Below the pieces are notes generated by a model. The model ran no database searches. It was not told the origin of the DNA and saw only the letters and a program-made list of their open reading frames with translations. Made by a program: the position numbers and the translations under genes. DNA of 64,000 nt from Hephaestia sp. MAHUQ-44. GTDB taxonomy: Bacteria; Pseudomonadota; Alphaproteobacteria; Sphingomonadales; Sphingomonadaceae. The stretch covers positions 18,640 to 82,639 of the forward strand of contig NZ_JAMSLX010000015.1 in NCBI RefSeq assembly GCF_023806085.1, read 5' to 3'. Positions 47,540 through 58,633 of the stretch are shown in pieces (position 1 is the first letter of the stretch; every line of letters begins with the position of its first letter).

Positions 47540-48967
47540 ATGACCGATCTATTCCGCAAGAAAATCATTTCCGTCGGCGCCGACCAGCCGAGCGAGAACC
47601 GCCTCGCACGGACCTTGTCGTGGCCGCATCTGGTGGCGCTGGGGGTCGGCGCGATCGTCGGCACCGGCATTTTGACGTTGATCGGCGTGGGTGCGGATCG
47701 CGCGGGCCCCGCCGTGATCCTGTCGTTCGTGATCGCTGGAGTGATCTGCGCGTGCGCCGCGCTCGCTTATGCCGAAATGTCGACGATGATGCCCGCGAGC
47801 GGCAGTGCCTATACCTATAGTTATGCCGTGCTGGGCGAGATCATCGCCTGGGTGATCGGGTGGAGCCTGATCCTCGAATATTCGCTGGTGGTCTCGACGG
47901 TGGCGGTCGGCTGGTCGGGCTATGCCTCGCCCCTCCTTGAAGGGCTGGGGTTTCCTCATGCCTTGACGCAAGGGCCCGAACTGGGCGGGCTTATCAACCT
48001 GCCCGCGATCTTCATCATCGCGGTGGTCGCCGGGCTGCTCAGCCTGGGGACCAAGGAAAGCGCGACGCTGAACGCCATTCTCGTGGTCATCAAGATGGCC
48101 GCGCTGGCGTTGTTCGTCATCATCGCGCTGCCGCATTTCAACCCCGACAATCTTCACCCGTTCATGCCCTATGGCTTCGGCAAGGAGGCGCTGCCCGGCG
48201 CGACCGGCGAGGTCGTCGCGCGTGGGGTGATGGCGGCGGCGGCGATCATCTTCTTCGCCTTCTACGGTTTCGACGCGATTTCGACCGCGGCCGAGGAAAC
48301 CAAAAATCCGGGGCGCGACCTTGCGATCGGGATCGTCGGATCGATGGTGGCATGCGTCGTGATCTATATTTTGATCGGGGTGACCGCGGTGGGTGCACTG
48401 CACTTCACCCAATTCGCCAACAGCCCCGATCCGCTGGCGCTGATCCTGCGCGGAATCAACCAGCCGGTGGTGGCAACGATTCTCGCGGTAAGCGCGGTGG
48501 TGGCGCTGCCGACGGTGCTGCTCGGCTTTCTGTTCGGGCAGAGCCGGATCTTCTTTACGATGGCGCGCGACGGATTGTTGCCGGCGAAGCTGGCGGTGGT
48601 CTCACGGCGCGGGTCGCCGGTGCGGATCACGTTGCTGACCGCGGTGTTCGTCGCGTTCATCGCCGGGGTCGCGCCGATCGACGCGATCGCCGCGCTTGCC
48701 AATGCGGGCACGCTCGCCGCGTTCACGGCGGTGTCGGTGTGCATGCTGGTGTTGCGCAAGCGCGCGCCCGACGCGCCGCGCACCTTCCGTACCCCGCTGG
48801 CGCCGGTGGTGGGGACGGTGGCGATCCTGGGGTGCATCTATCTGTTCTTCAGCCTGCCGACGCGGACGCAGCTATTCTTCCTCGGGTGGAATGCGATCGG
48901 GCTGATCGTCTATTTCATCTACGGACGGCCGCGCGCGGGCAGGGCAACCGATGCGGCGACGCGCTGA
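47540..48967 (+). CDS. APC family amino acid permease
   Basis: A 475-residue integral membrane protein with 12 predicted helices. The N-terminal region (LVALGVGAIVGTGILTLIGV) contains the conserved GxG unwinding helix, and TMMPASGSAYTYSYAVLGEI is typical of the cationic amino acid transporter subgroup of APC permeases. FYGFDAISTAAEETKNPGRD is the other family signature. It imports or exchanges amino acids; the substrate is not readable. It is adjacent to the leucine-degradation genes and divergent from liuA, so branched-chain amino acid uptake is possible but not shown. Confidence 0.92.
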   Translation: MTDLFRKKIISVGADQPSENRLARTLSWPHLVALGVGAIVGTGILTLIGVGADRAGPAVILSFVIAGVICACAALAYAEMSTMMPASGSAYTYSYAVLGEIIAWVIGWSLILEYSLVVSTVAVGWSGYASPLLEGLGFPHALTQGPELGGLINLPAIFIIAVVAGLLSLGTKESATLNAILVVIKMAALALFVIIALPHFNPDNLHPFMPYGFGKEALPGATGEVVARGVMAAAAIIFFAFYGFDAISTAAEETKNPGRDLAIGIVGSMVACVVIYILIGVTAVGALHFTQFANSPDPLALILRGINQPVVATILAVSAVVALPTVLLGFLFGQSRIFFTMARDGLLPAKLAVVSRRGSPVRITLLTAVFVAFIAGVAPIDAIAALANAGTLAAFTAVSVCMLVLRKRAPDAPRTFRTPLAPVVGTVAILGCIYLFFSLPTRTQLFFLGWNAIGLIVYFIYGRPRAGRATDAATR

Positions 48968-49033
48968 GGGGCTGTTTGAGCAATCGCGGAAGAGCGATTT
49001 CCGACGCACATTCCCAAAACGCTCTGAGCCCGA

Positions 49034-49795
49034 TCAATCGTCGGGCGCGTCCTCGGTAAAGTCGAAGCGGATGCGGACCCAGGTGTTGAGCATCGGCTTG
49101 CCGTCGATACGCGGGGGCAGCACGCGGAATTGCCACGCCGCCTTGCGCAGCGCGTTGGCGAGCCCCGAGCCGCGCGGCGATTCGGCGAGCGGACGACAAT
49201 TCTCGACGCGATAATCGGGGATCGTCTGGCACGCGATCATCGCCCAGCTTCCCTTCGCGACGGTGGGCGGGAGGTAATAAGCGAGTTCGGCGTGGCGCGG
49301 CTTGCGATACCAATCGGCGGCGTAGAGCGTCGAGCCGCCGGGCCCTTCGCCGGGCCCGTAGGAGGGCGCACCGCCCGCGCTCGCGGCGGCGCCACCGGCA
49401 TCGGCGGCAGGTGGCGTCGTTTTGGCCATCTTGCCGATGTCCGACGCGCCGAACACCTCTTTGCTGACGATCAGCATCTTGAACGGGGAGGGCGTCGACG
49501 CGTCCATTTCCGTCGATTTGGGTGAATTGGGCTCGGGCGCCGCGCGCGGGGTGGTCGCCTTTGCGGTGCTCCTTGGCTTGGGCGCGAGCTTCTTTTCCGC
49601 CTCGGGTGGCGCGCGCGATCCCGAGACGTTGAACACCGACAGCCCGGTTGCCGCCATCGGCACCAGATCGGTTCGCAACGACGCCGTCAGCAACAGCAAG
49701 GCGACCAGCACGTTGACCAGAATCGCGAGCACGAGGCCGGGACCACGACCGCGACGCGACGCCTGATAGGCAGTAGAGGAATAGCCGGACGCCAT
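49034..49795 (-). CDS. TonB-like energy transducer protein
   Basis: A 253-residue protein. A short cytoplasmic N-terminus precedes one membrane helix (about 18-40: GLVLAILVNVLVALLLLTAS). A Pro/Ala/Lys-rich periplasmic linker (KLAPKPRSTAKATTPRAAPE) and a C-terminal TonB-like domain (ACQTIPDYRVENCRPLAESP, then AWQFRVLPPRIDGKPMLNTW) follow. The RVRI ending of the strand fits TonB_C. It would couple the proton motive force to an outer membrane receptor, but no exbB/exbD is present. It ends 67 bases from the convergent APC permease gene. Confidence 0.82.
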   Translation of the reverse strand: MASGYSSTAYQASRRGRGPGLVLAILVNVLVALLLLTASLRTDLVPMAATGLSVFNVSGSRAPPEAEKKLAPKPRSTAKATTPRAAPEPNSPKSTEMDASTPSPFKMLIVSKEVFGASDIGKMAKTTPPAADAGGAAASAGGAPSYGPGEGPGGSTLYAADWYRKPRHAELAYYLPPTVAKGSWAMIACQTIPDYRVENCRPLAESPRGSGLANALRKAAWQFRVLPPRIDGKPMLNTWVRIRFDFTEDAPDD

Positions 49796-49857
49796 CCGCC
49801 CGGCGCTTAGGCGCGGAGGGCCGGCGCGGCAATCGTCGCGTTCTTGTGAGAAGGTGG

Positions 49858-49875
49858 CACCGGCCCGCTCCCCCA
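49858..49875 (+). repeat. Partial copy of the GGCCCGCTCCCCCA palindrome
   Basis: CACCGGCCCGCTCCCCCA matches one arm of the palindromes at 23266-23390 and 54052-54118 but lacks the opposing arm. It lies directly beside the bidirectional terminator-like hairpin downstream of acnA. Confidence 0.55.
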
Positions 49876-49885
49876 ATACACAAAG

Positions 49886-49914
49886 CCCCCGCACCGATCG
49901 GGTGCGAGGGTTTT
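49886..49914. terminator. Terminator hairpin downstream of aconitase
   Basis: CCCCCGCACC-GATCG-GGTGCGAGGG forms a stem of about 10 bp with one G-T pair, followed by TTTT on the forward strand and CTTTG on the reverse strand. It lies just after the acnA stop and could terminate that reverse-strand gene. Confidence 0.6.
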
Positions 49915-49937
49915 GCGGATGCCTTGCGGACGCGACC

Positions 49938-52613
<2,676 letters not shown>

Positions 52614-52855
52614 GCGGGTATTCCCTTCTGTTGTATCAAACCGACCTGGCGGCGGCGGACCGGGGTCCGCGCACGCGTCGGCATGGTGCGCATGTGAGAC
52701 TCGGAGGGGCTTTAGCAAGGGGGGCGCGGTTGGGAAAGGGTCGCAAAACCGGCCTGGCGCGGGCAATTTCGGCTGGGTTCGCGCCGCCGATCGATTAAAA
52801 AGCGGCGCGGCGATCGTGGCTTGGCGATCGGGATGATGATGGGAGAAGGCGTATT

Positions 52856-53833
52856 TTGCTCCACCGGATGTTTATTCTCGCTGCCGCGTTGGTCGGCGCT
52901 TGGTCGCTCGCCCCGGCCGCGCACGCCGCGACGCGATGCGCGGTGGGCGCGCCGGGCGTTACCGCGCGTGTCGCGATCGGCGATACCGGGCGGCCGATGC
53001 TGCTCCATCTGCCGGCGGGCTACGATCCTGCACAGCCCGCGCCGATCGTGTTCCTGCTCCACGGCAGCACCGGGACGGGGGCGGCGATGCTGCGTGATTC
53101 GGCGCTTGAGGCGAGCGCGGACAAGCATGGGTTTATCGTGGCCGCACCCGATGCGGGGATACCGGAGGGCAAGGGGTTCGTCTGGAATATCCCGGGGGTG
53201 CCGACGGTCGCGGGCACGATCCCGACCGCGGATGATCCCGACGATGTCGCCTATCTCGAAACCGCGCTCGATTGGCTGGCGGCTGAAGGCTGCGCCGATG
53301 CGGCACGGGCTTATGTCACCGGGCTGTCGGGCGGCGGGCGGATGACATCATGGCTGGGCTGCGTCGCGGCGGACCGGTTCGCGGCAATCGCGCCGGTGGT
53401 CGGTTTGCGTGCCGGCAACCCGGCGAAGCATGATCCCTCACGCCCCGATCCCGCTACCTGCCGCCCGAGCCGGCCGATCCCGGTGATCGCCTTTGCCGGC
53501 GATGCCGACAAGACCAACCCGATTCTGGGCGGCGGCACCGGTTATTGGCAATATACCATGCACGCCGCCGAACAGCGCTGGGCTGCGCTCAACGGCTGCA
53601 CCGCGGCGCCGACGACGCGCTGGATCACCGAGCGCGTGTATGAGGAACGCTATAGCGGATGCCGCGACGGCGCCGATGTCGCGGCGCGGATCACCGTTGG
53701 CGGTGGGCATGCGTGGGTGGTCGACAATGACGCGATGTGGGCGTTTTTGTCGTCGTATCGGTTGGGGACGATCACGGCGCCCCGAGGACACAAGAACGGC
53801 CCTTCGACAAGCTCAGGGCGACCGGGTGGGTGA
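52856..53833 (+). CDS. Secreted esterase of the PHB depolymerase/LpqC family
   Basis: A 325-residue exported serine hydrolase. The signal peptide ends near residue 24 (SLAPAAHA). The oxyanion region is [13 protein letters not shown], the nucleophile elbow is [13 protein letters not shown] (GxSxG), and a late Asp/His pair ([17 protein letters not shown]) completes the triad. The start is TTG at 52856, favoured because GGAGAAGG lies six bases upstream; an ATG four codons later is possible. The last dozen residues ([11 protein letters not shown]) are encoded by a dispersed repeat (CCCTTCGACAAGCTCAGGGC), so the native C-terminus may have been shorter. Confidence 0.86.
   Translation: MLHRMFILAAALVGAWSLAPAAHAATRCAVGAPGVTARVAIGDTGRPMLLHLPAGYDPAQPAPIVFLLHGSTGTGAAMLRDSALEASADKHGFIVAAPDAGIPEGKGFVWNIPGVPTVAGTIPTADDPDDVAYLETALDWLAAEGCADAARAYVTGLSGGGRMTSWLGCVAADRFAAIAPVVGLRAGNPAKHDPSRPDPATCRPSRPIPVIAFAGDADKTNPILGGGTGYWQYTMHAAEQRWAALNGCTAAPTTRWITERVYEERYSGCRDGADVAARITVGGGHAWVVDNDAMWAFLSSYRLGTITAPRGHKNGPSTSSGRPGG
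53801..53826 (+). repeat. Dispersed CCCTTCGACAAGCTCAGGG repeat unit
   Basis: The sequence GGCCCTTCGACAAGCTCAGG is a very common intergenic repeat in sphingomonad genomes (established from general knowledge of these genomes). Here it forms the 3' end of the esterase coding sequence. Confidence 0.6.
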
Positions 53834-53882
53834 CCGTCCGCAGGCGCCAGGCCGGATATATAGTCGCGTGGTTGGCGAGTGG

Positions 53883-53957
53883 TGGCTCCCCGGGCCGGAT
53901 TCGAACCAGCGACCGATCGGTTAACAGCCGATTGCTCTACCGCTGAGCTACCGGGGA
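53883..53957 (-). tRNA. tRNA-Asn (anticodon GTT)
   Basis: The reverse strand gives a 75-nt cloverleaf with acceptor TCCCCGG/CCGGGGA. The anticodon arm ATCGG-CTGTTAA-CCGAT has anticodon GTT, and the T arm is CTGGTTCGAATCCGG. The 3' CCA is encoded. It reads AAC/AAT. Confidence 0.95.
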
Positions 53958-54051
53958 ATGCCGTGCGCGATTACCCGGAGGGGCGTCGCGAGAGGCGCGC
54001 CTATAGCAGCGAGATTCGCCGATAGGCAAGCCCGCTTGGTTGTTCGGCGCC

Positions 54052-54118
54052 GGCCCGCTCCCCCACCCCGCCTCCCATGCAGGATAATGTCTTGGGAGGC
54101 GGGGTGGGGGAGCGGGCC
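54052..54118. repeat. Perfect 26-bp palindrome downstream of nadK
   Basis: GGCCCGCTCCCCCACCCCGC plus CTCCCA (54052-54077) pairs perfectly with 54093-54118 around a 15-base loop (TGCAGGATAATGTCT). It is the uninterrupted form of the palindrome at 23266-23390. It lies between the nadK stop and tRNA-Asn, both on the reverse strand, where it may act as a terminator for nadK. Confidence 0.85.
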
Positions 54119-54152
54119 AGCACCGCCTCGGCGCGGCGCTGCCGAGCCCGAA

Positions 54153-54932
54153 TTACGACAGGAATTGCTCCATCGTGATGCGGTCGTCGAGCGCGTGCTC
54201 GGGATCGAACAGCAGGCTGAGATCGCGTGCGCGATCGATCGCGATGTCGACATGCGCCACATCGCGCACCTCGCGCTGGTCCGCAACCGCGCTTACCGGG
54301 CGCTTTTCGGGATGGAGCACGCGGATGCCGATCCGCGCCTTGTCGGGCACGATCGCGCCGCGCCAGCGCCGCGGGCGGAACGGGCTGATCGGGGTCAGCG
54401 CGAGCATCGACGACCCCAGCGGCAGAATCGGACCCTGCGCGGAGAGATTATAGGCGGTCGAGCCCGCCGGCGTCGCGCACAGCACGCCGTCACAGGCCAG
54501 TTCGGGCAGGACGACGCGGCCGTTGAGCGTGATTTCGAGCTTCGCGGTCTGGCGGGTTTCGCGCAGCAGCGAGATTTCGTTGATCGCGGGGATGCGCCAA
54601 TGCTCGCCGGTGACGGTGGTCGCCTCCATGCAGAGCGGCGTGACGTTGACCGTCCGGGCCTGCGCGAGCCGGGCGTCGAGCCCGTCGTCGCGCCACTCGT
54701 TCATCAGGAAGCCGACGGTGCCGAGGTTGAGCCCGAACACGGGGAGTTGAGGCTGCCGCCGATCGAGCATCGCGTGGAGCGTCTGGAGCATGAAGCCGTC
54801 GCCGCCCAAGGCAACGACGAGTTCCGCGTCCTCGATCGGTACCCAATCGTAGCGCTCATGCAGCGTGCGCGCGGCAGCCTGCGCGGGCGCGGTCTGCGAG
54901 GCGAGCAACGCGCGGCGGGGATGCTTGATCAT
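54153..54932 (-). CDS. nadK: NAD kinase
   Basis: A 259-residue enzyme phosphorylating NAD to NADP. The ATP/NAD-binding GGDG motif is at 43-46 (VVALGGDGFMLQTLHAM). The INEISLLRE stretch near residue 118 is the NE/D signature. The Gly-rich CATPAGSTAYNLSAQGPILP is also conserved. It overlaps moaA by four bases (ATGA). Confidence 0.96.
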   Translation of the reverse strand: MIKHPRRALLASQTAPAQAAARTLHERYDWVPIEDAELVVALGGDGFMLQTLHAMLDRRQPQLPVFGLNLGTVGFLMNEWRDDGLDARLAQARTVNVTPLCMEATTVTGEHWRIPAINEISLLRETRQTAKLEITLNGRVVLPELACDGVLCATPAGSTAYNLSAQGPILPLGSSMLALTPISPFRPRRWRGAIVPDKARIGIRVLHPEKRPVSAVADQREVRDVAHVDIAIDRARDLSLLFDPEHALDDRITMEQFLS

Positions 54933-55927
54933 CCGCCGGTGACGCTCATGTGACGCGCGACCGCGGGCTGTTCGCCGGCGGCGATGCGGAAATCGTGCGC
55001 GCGCGGCTTGATCGTCATCGCGTCGTCGAGCGCGGCATCGAGCGCGGCGATCCCGCCACCGCGCAACGCGGCCTTGAGGTCGACCGATTCGTCATGGCCG
55101 AGGCAGAGGTAGAGCTTGCCTTCGGTGGTCAGCCGCACGCGGTTGCAGCCGTCGCAGAAATTGGCGGTGAGCGGCGAGATCAGCCCGAGCCGGATGCCCC
55201 AGGGCGCGACGCGCCAATAGCGGGCGGGGCCGCCGGTGCCGCGGGTGTCGCGGACGAGCGGAAAACGGCGCGACAGATCGTCGAACACCTGCGTGAGCGG
55301 CAGGAAGCGGTCGGTCCGGTCCTCATCGATCGCACCCATCGGCATCGTCTCGATCAGCGTGAGATCGAAACCCTGTTCGCCGCAATAAGCGAGCATCGGC
55401 GCGATCTCGTGCTCGTTGAGGCCCTTCAGCGCGACCATGTTGATCTTGATCGCCAGCCCCGCCGCGCGCGCGGCAGCGATCCCGGCCAGCACGCGCGCCA
55501 CATCGCCGTGGCGGGTGATGTGGCGGAAGGTGTCGGGATTGCGACTGTCGAGGCTGATGTTGATCCGACGCATGCCCGCGGCGACCAATGCCTCGGCATG
55601 GTCGGCGAGGTGCGTGGCGTTGGTCGTCATCGTCAGTTCGTCAAGCCCGTGGCCAAGGTGGCGACCGAGGCGCTGCGCCAGATCGGTCACGTCGCGGCGC
55701 ACCAGCGGCTCGCCCCCGGTCAACCGGATCTTGGAGATGCCGCGCGCGATAAACCGTTCGGCGATGAGCGCGATCTCTTCGAGCCGCAGCAGGCGATCGC
55801 GCGGCAGAAAGGTCATCTGCTCCGCCATGCAATAGCGGCACCTCAGATCGCAGCGATCAGTCACCGAAATGCGGAGATAGCTGATCGTGCGGCCGTGGCG
55901 GTCGATCAGGGCGGAGGCGCTGGCCAT
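54929..55927 (-). CDS. moaA: GTP 3',8-cyclase MoaA
   Basis: A 332-residue radical-SAM enzyme for the first step of molybdopterin synthesis. The N-terminal cluster is DLRCRYCMAEQM with the CxxxCxxC spacing in CDLRCRYC. The second C-terminal cluster uses FCDGCNRVRL and LCLG. The substrate loop LTGGEPLVRRDV is conserved. The C-terminus ends in GG (SVTGG), as required in active MoaA. Its stop overlaps the nadK start. It is divergent from the GGDEF/EAL gene. Confidence 0.95.
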   Translation of the reverse strand: MASASALIDRHGRTISYLRISVTDRCDLRCRYCMAEQMTFLPRDRLLRLEEIALIAERFIARGISKIRLTGGEPLVRRDVTDLAQRLGRHLGHGLDELTMTTNATHLADHAEALVAAGMRRINISLDSRNPDTFRHITRHGDVARVLAGIAAARAAGLAIKINMVALKGLNEHEIAPMLAYCGEQGFDLTLIETMPMGAIDEDRTDRFLPLTQVFDDLSRRFPLVRDTRGTGGPARYWRVAPWGIRLGLISPLTANFCDGCNRVRLTTEGKLYLCLGHDESVDLKAALRGGGIAALDAALDDAMTIKPRAHDFRIAAGEQPAVARHMSVTGG

Positions 55928-56093
55928 GAACGAGCGTTAGAGCCCAGACCCCCAAACGGCAATGGGGGTGATCGCCCGAGCAGCGCGCGCGTGCGTATCG
56001 CACTGTCCTGTTTGGGAATTGGGCCGCGCGCTTTGCGCATTGCGCTGGCCCGGTTCGGCGTTACCAAGGGCGCCGACGCGATAGGGAGACGGG

Positions 56094-58064
56094 GTGTTGA
56101 GCGAAGCCGCAGCAGCGCACGCAGAACAGGCGGTGCCGCTGTTCGTGCTGTCGTTTCGGCAACGCGACGAACTTGCCGCCTCGGCGTCGTCCGCCGGATG
56201 GCGCGTGGTCGCGGCGCGACGCGGCGCCGATGCCGAACGCCGCTTTCTCGCCAGTGGGGCGCAGATCGCGCTGATCGACGCGCGCGGCGCGCTCGACGAC
56301 GGGTTGGCGGCGGCGCGGGCGCTGGGCGACATGATCGCCGCAACCGGCAATGCGATGCTCGTGCTTGTCGCGCAGACCGACACCGCCGCGCTGGGCGAAT
56401 TTATCGACGCCGGCGCGACCCATTTCCTTGCGAGCCCCCATGGCGAGGACGCCTTGTTGCAAGCGCTGCGCTGTGCCGAACGCCATGCCGAGCGCGTGGC
56501 GGGGAGCGGCGCCGGCGGCCCGCGTGCGGCGCCGCTCGGTTGGCGCATCCTCCCCGGCAGCACGCGAATCGAACCGACCCCGGCGCTGGCCTCGCTGATC
56601 GGCAGCGGGGGCGCGATCGGCTGGCGGGCCGCGCTGGCGATGCTGCTGCCCGGTGAACGGCAGGCAGCACGCACGAAGCTGCGGCAGCTTCGCCAACCCG
56701 GCGACGGCACCGCGATCGTCCACGACCTTGCCGGGATCGGCCGGGTGGTGACGCATCTGCGCGTTGCCGCCGACGGCTCGGTCGAGGCCATGGTCGAGCC
56801 GGTGACGGTCGAGGCCGCGACGACGACGCGCGATGCCGCGGGCGCACGGCGCTGGCTGGGCCAGCGGCTTGAGGATGGGGCACATGTGGGTGCGGCGCTG
56901 ATTGCGCTGACCCGGTTCGATCTGGTCAATGCCGCGCACGGACGCGCCGCGGGCGATGCTTTGTTAGGCGCGGCGGCGGCGCGGATCGAGCATGTCGCGC
57001 GCGAAGTGATGGGGCGGCGCGCGATCGTCGCGCGCGTCGGCGGCGCGGAATTTCTGGTCGCGGCCGATGCACCGCACGACCAGTTGATGCTGCTTGCCGA
57101 ACGTGTCGCCGATCAGCTTGGGCGCGCCTTCCCGATCGGCGCGCTGACCACCACCGTAGGCTGCCGGATCGGGGTCGCGGGCCGGCGCGAAGCCGACGAT
57201 GCCGGGGCGCTGCTGCGGCGGGCAAGCGAGGCGCTGGCCGAGGCCAAGGTTTCCGATGGCGCGACGATCCGCGATGCCGGGGTGGAGGGCGCACCCGGCG
57301 CCCCGATCGAGGCGCTCGCGCTCGATTTGCGGCACGCGCTCGATCGCGGCGAAATCGATGTGTTGTTCCAGCCGCAGGTCGCGATCGCGAGCGCGCGGAT
57401 CATCGGGGTCGAGGCGTTGGCGCGCTGGCGGCATCCGCGTTTCGGCGAATTGGGCGCCGAGACGCTGTTTGCGGCGGCCGAGCGTGCCGATCTGGCGATC
57501 GCGCTGTCCGATCATGTCCAGCGGCTCGCGCTGACGCGGGCGGCAGGGTGGCCCGCAGCGCTCGCGCAATTGCGGCTGGCGGTGAATTTGACCGCAGCCG
57601 ATATCGCGCGGCCGGGCTTTGCCGATCTGTTCCTCGATCGCGTCGATACCAGCGGCTTCCCGCGCCAGCGCCTGTCGGTCGAGATCACCGAATCGGGGCT
57701 GATCGACGATCTCGGCGCGGCGGCGGCACTGCTCGCGGCGCTGCGCAGCGCGGGCTTGCGGATCGCGATCGACGATTTCGGGACCGGTTATTCGAGCCTT
57801 GCGTATCTCAAGGCGCTGCCGCTCGACACGCTCAAGATCGACAAGCGGCTGTCGCAGGACATCACCGGCAGCGCCCGCGACCGGATCGTCGTGCGCGGGG
57901 TGATCGACATGGCGCGCTCGCTGGGGCTGACCGTGGTCGCCGAGGGTGTCGAGACCGCGGAACAGCTTGATCTGCTCGCCAAGGAAGGCTGCCAGATCTA
58001 CCAGGGGTTCCTGTGCGCCGAACCGCTGACGAGCGAGGCGCTGGCGGTGTTGGTCGCGGGGTAA
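56094..58064 (+). CDS. EAL-domain phosphodiesterase with degenerate GGDEF and receiver-like N-terminus
   Basis: A 656-residue protein. Residues 10-140 look like a response-regulator receiver with a possible phospho-Asp at 62 (IALIDARGA) but without the usual lysine. A linker leads to a GGDEF-type domain whose active site is degenerate, GGAEF at 316-320, with no RxxD inhibitory site. The EAL domain (about 410-640) keeps EALAR at 440-444, DDFGTGYSSLAYLKALPLDT with Asp560/Asp561, LKIDKRL and AEGVETAEQLDLL, so it is probably an active c-di-GMP phosphodiesterase. The start appears to be GTG with GGGAG upstream. Confidence 0.9.
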   Translation: MLSEAAAAHAEQAVPLFVLSFRQRDELAASASSAGWRVVAARRGADAERRFLASGAQIALIDARGALDDGLAAARALGDMIAATGNAMLVLVAQTDTAALGEFIDAGATHFLASPHGEDALLQALRCAERHAERVAGSGAGGPRAAPLGWRILPGSTRIEPTPALASLIGSGGAIGWRAALAMLLPGERQAARTKLRQLRQPGDGTAIVHDLAGIGRVVTHLRVAADGSVEAMVEPVTVEAATTTRDAAGARRWLGQRLEDGAHVGAALIALTRFDLVNAAHGRAAGDALLGAAAARIEHVAREVMGRRAIVARVGGAEFLVAADAPHDQLMLLAERVADQLGRAFPIGALTTTVGCRIGVAGRREADDAGALLRRASEALAEAKVSDGATIRDAGVEGAPGAPIEALALDLRHALDRGEIDVLFQPQVAIASARIIGVEALARWRHPRFGELGAETLFAAAERADLAIALSDHVQRLALTRAAGWPAALAQLRLAVNLTAADIARPGFADLFLDRVDTSGFPRQRLSVEITESGLIDDLGAAAALLAALRSAGLRIAIDDFGTGYSSLAYLKALPLDTLKIDKRLSQDITGSARDRIVVRGVIDMARSLGLTVVAEGVETAEQLDLLAKEGCQIYQGFLCAEPLTSEALAVLVAG

Positions 58065-58075
58065 TGCCCCTGCTC

Positions 58076-58164
58076 GTCATGCCGGATTCATTCCGGGGTC
58101 CAACGGGCCAAAATCAAACGCTTCGATTGTGGCCCGTTGGACCCCGGAACAAGTCCGGGGTGAC
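58076..58164. repeat. Long REP-like palindrome between convergent genes
   Basis: Arms of about 35 bases (left GTCATGCCGGATTCATTCCG, right CCCGGAACAAGTCCGGGGTG plus AC) pair around a 19-base loop, with a few mismatches in the outer part. The inner GTCCAACGGGCCA pairs perfectly. It is related to the repeats at 34624 and 46213. Between the EAL gene and a reverse-strand gene it may act as a bidirectional terminator. Confidence 0.8.
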
Positions 58165-58166
58165 GG

Positions 58167-58565
58167 TTACTTTTTCTTCGGGGTCGTGTCCTTATTAGCG
58201 GCGCTCGTTTTGGTGCCACCCGCCTTCTTGTCGGCGCGCGGGGTGCTGCCGCGGAGCGCGAGCAGGCCGCCAATGGCGCCGATCACGCCGACCGCCGCGG
58301 CGACCATCGCTTTCCAGCCGAGCGTTGGTGCGGACGATACCGGCGAGGCCGGGCTTGCCACAGGTGCAGCGTTCGCGGCCGGCTTTGGCTTGGCGGGCGC
58401 CTTGGCCTTGGTGGGCGTCCGCGTGGCCGTCGGCGCGGCGCGTTTCGCGGCCGCCCCCGTCCGCGCGCGCGTCGGCTTGGCGGCATCGGCGTGGCGCGGC
58501 GGCGCCCGGCGTGGGCGGCGCTTGGGGGCCTCGGGCGGCGGCGGTGGGGTCGGCGTATCGGCCAT
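58167..58565 (-). CDS. Lys/Ala/Pro-rich protein with one membrane segment
   Basis: A 132-residue protein. The first 75 residues are a basic, Pro/Ala/Lys/Arg/Thr-rich disordered region (PKRRPRRAPPRHADAAKPTR type), reminiscent of eukaryotic histone H1 tails. One hydrophobic helix follows (about 84-104: WKAMVAAAVGVIGAIGGLLA), then a short Lys-rich tail. AGGAGG precedes the start codons. No family is known to me. Its position directly downstream of amn on the same strand suggests cotranscription. Confidence 0.7.
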   Translation of the reverse strand: MADTPTPPPPPEAPKRRPRRAPPRHADAAKPTRARTGAAAKRAAPTATRTPTKAKAPAKPKPAANAAPVASPASPVSSAPTLGWKAMVAAAVGVIGAIGGLLALRGSTPRADKKAGGTKTSAANKDTTPKKK

Positions 58566-58633
58566 CATATCCTCCTGTTATCCGCGCAAACGCATCAGCG
58601 GCGCGGGCGTTGCTTCGAGATCGGACGCCGGCG

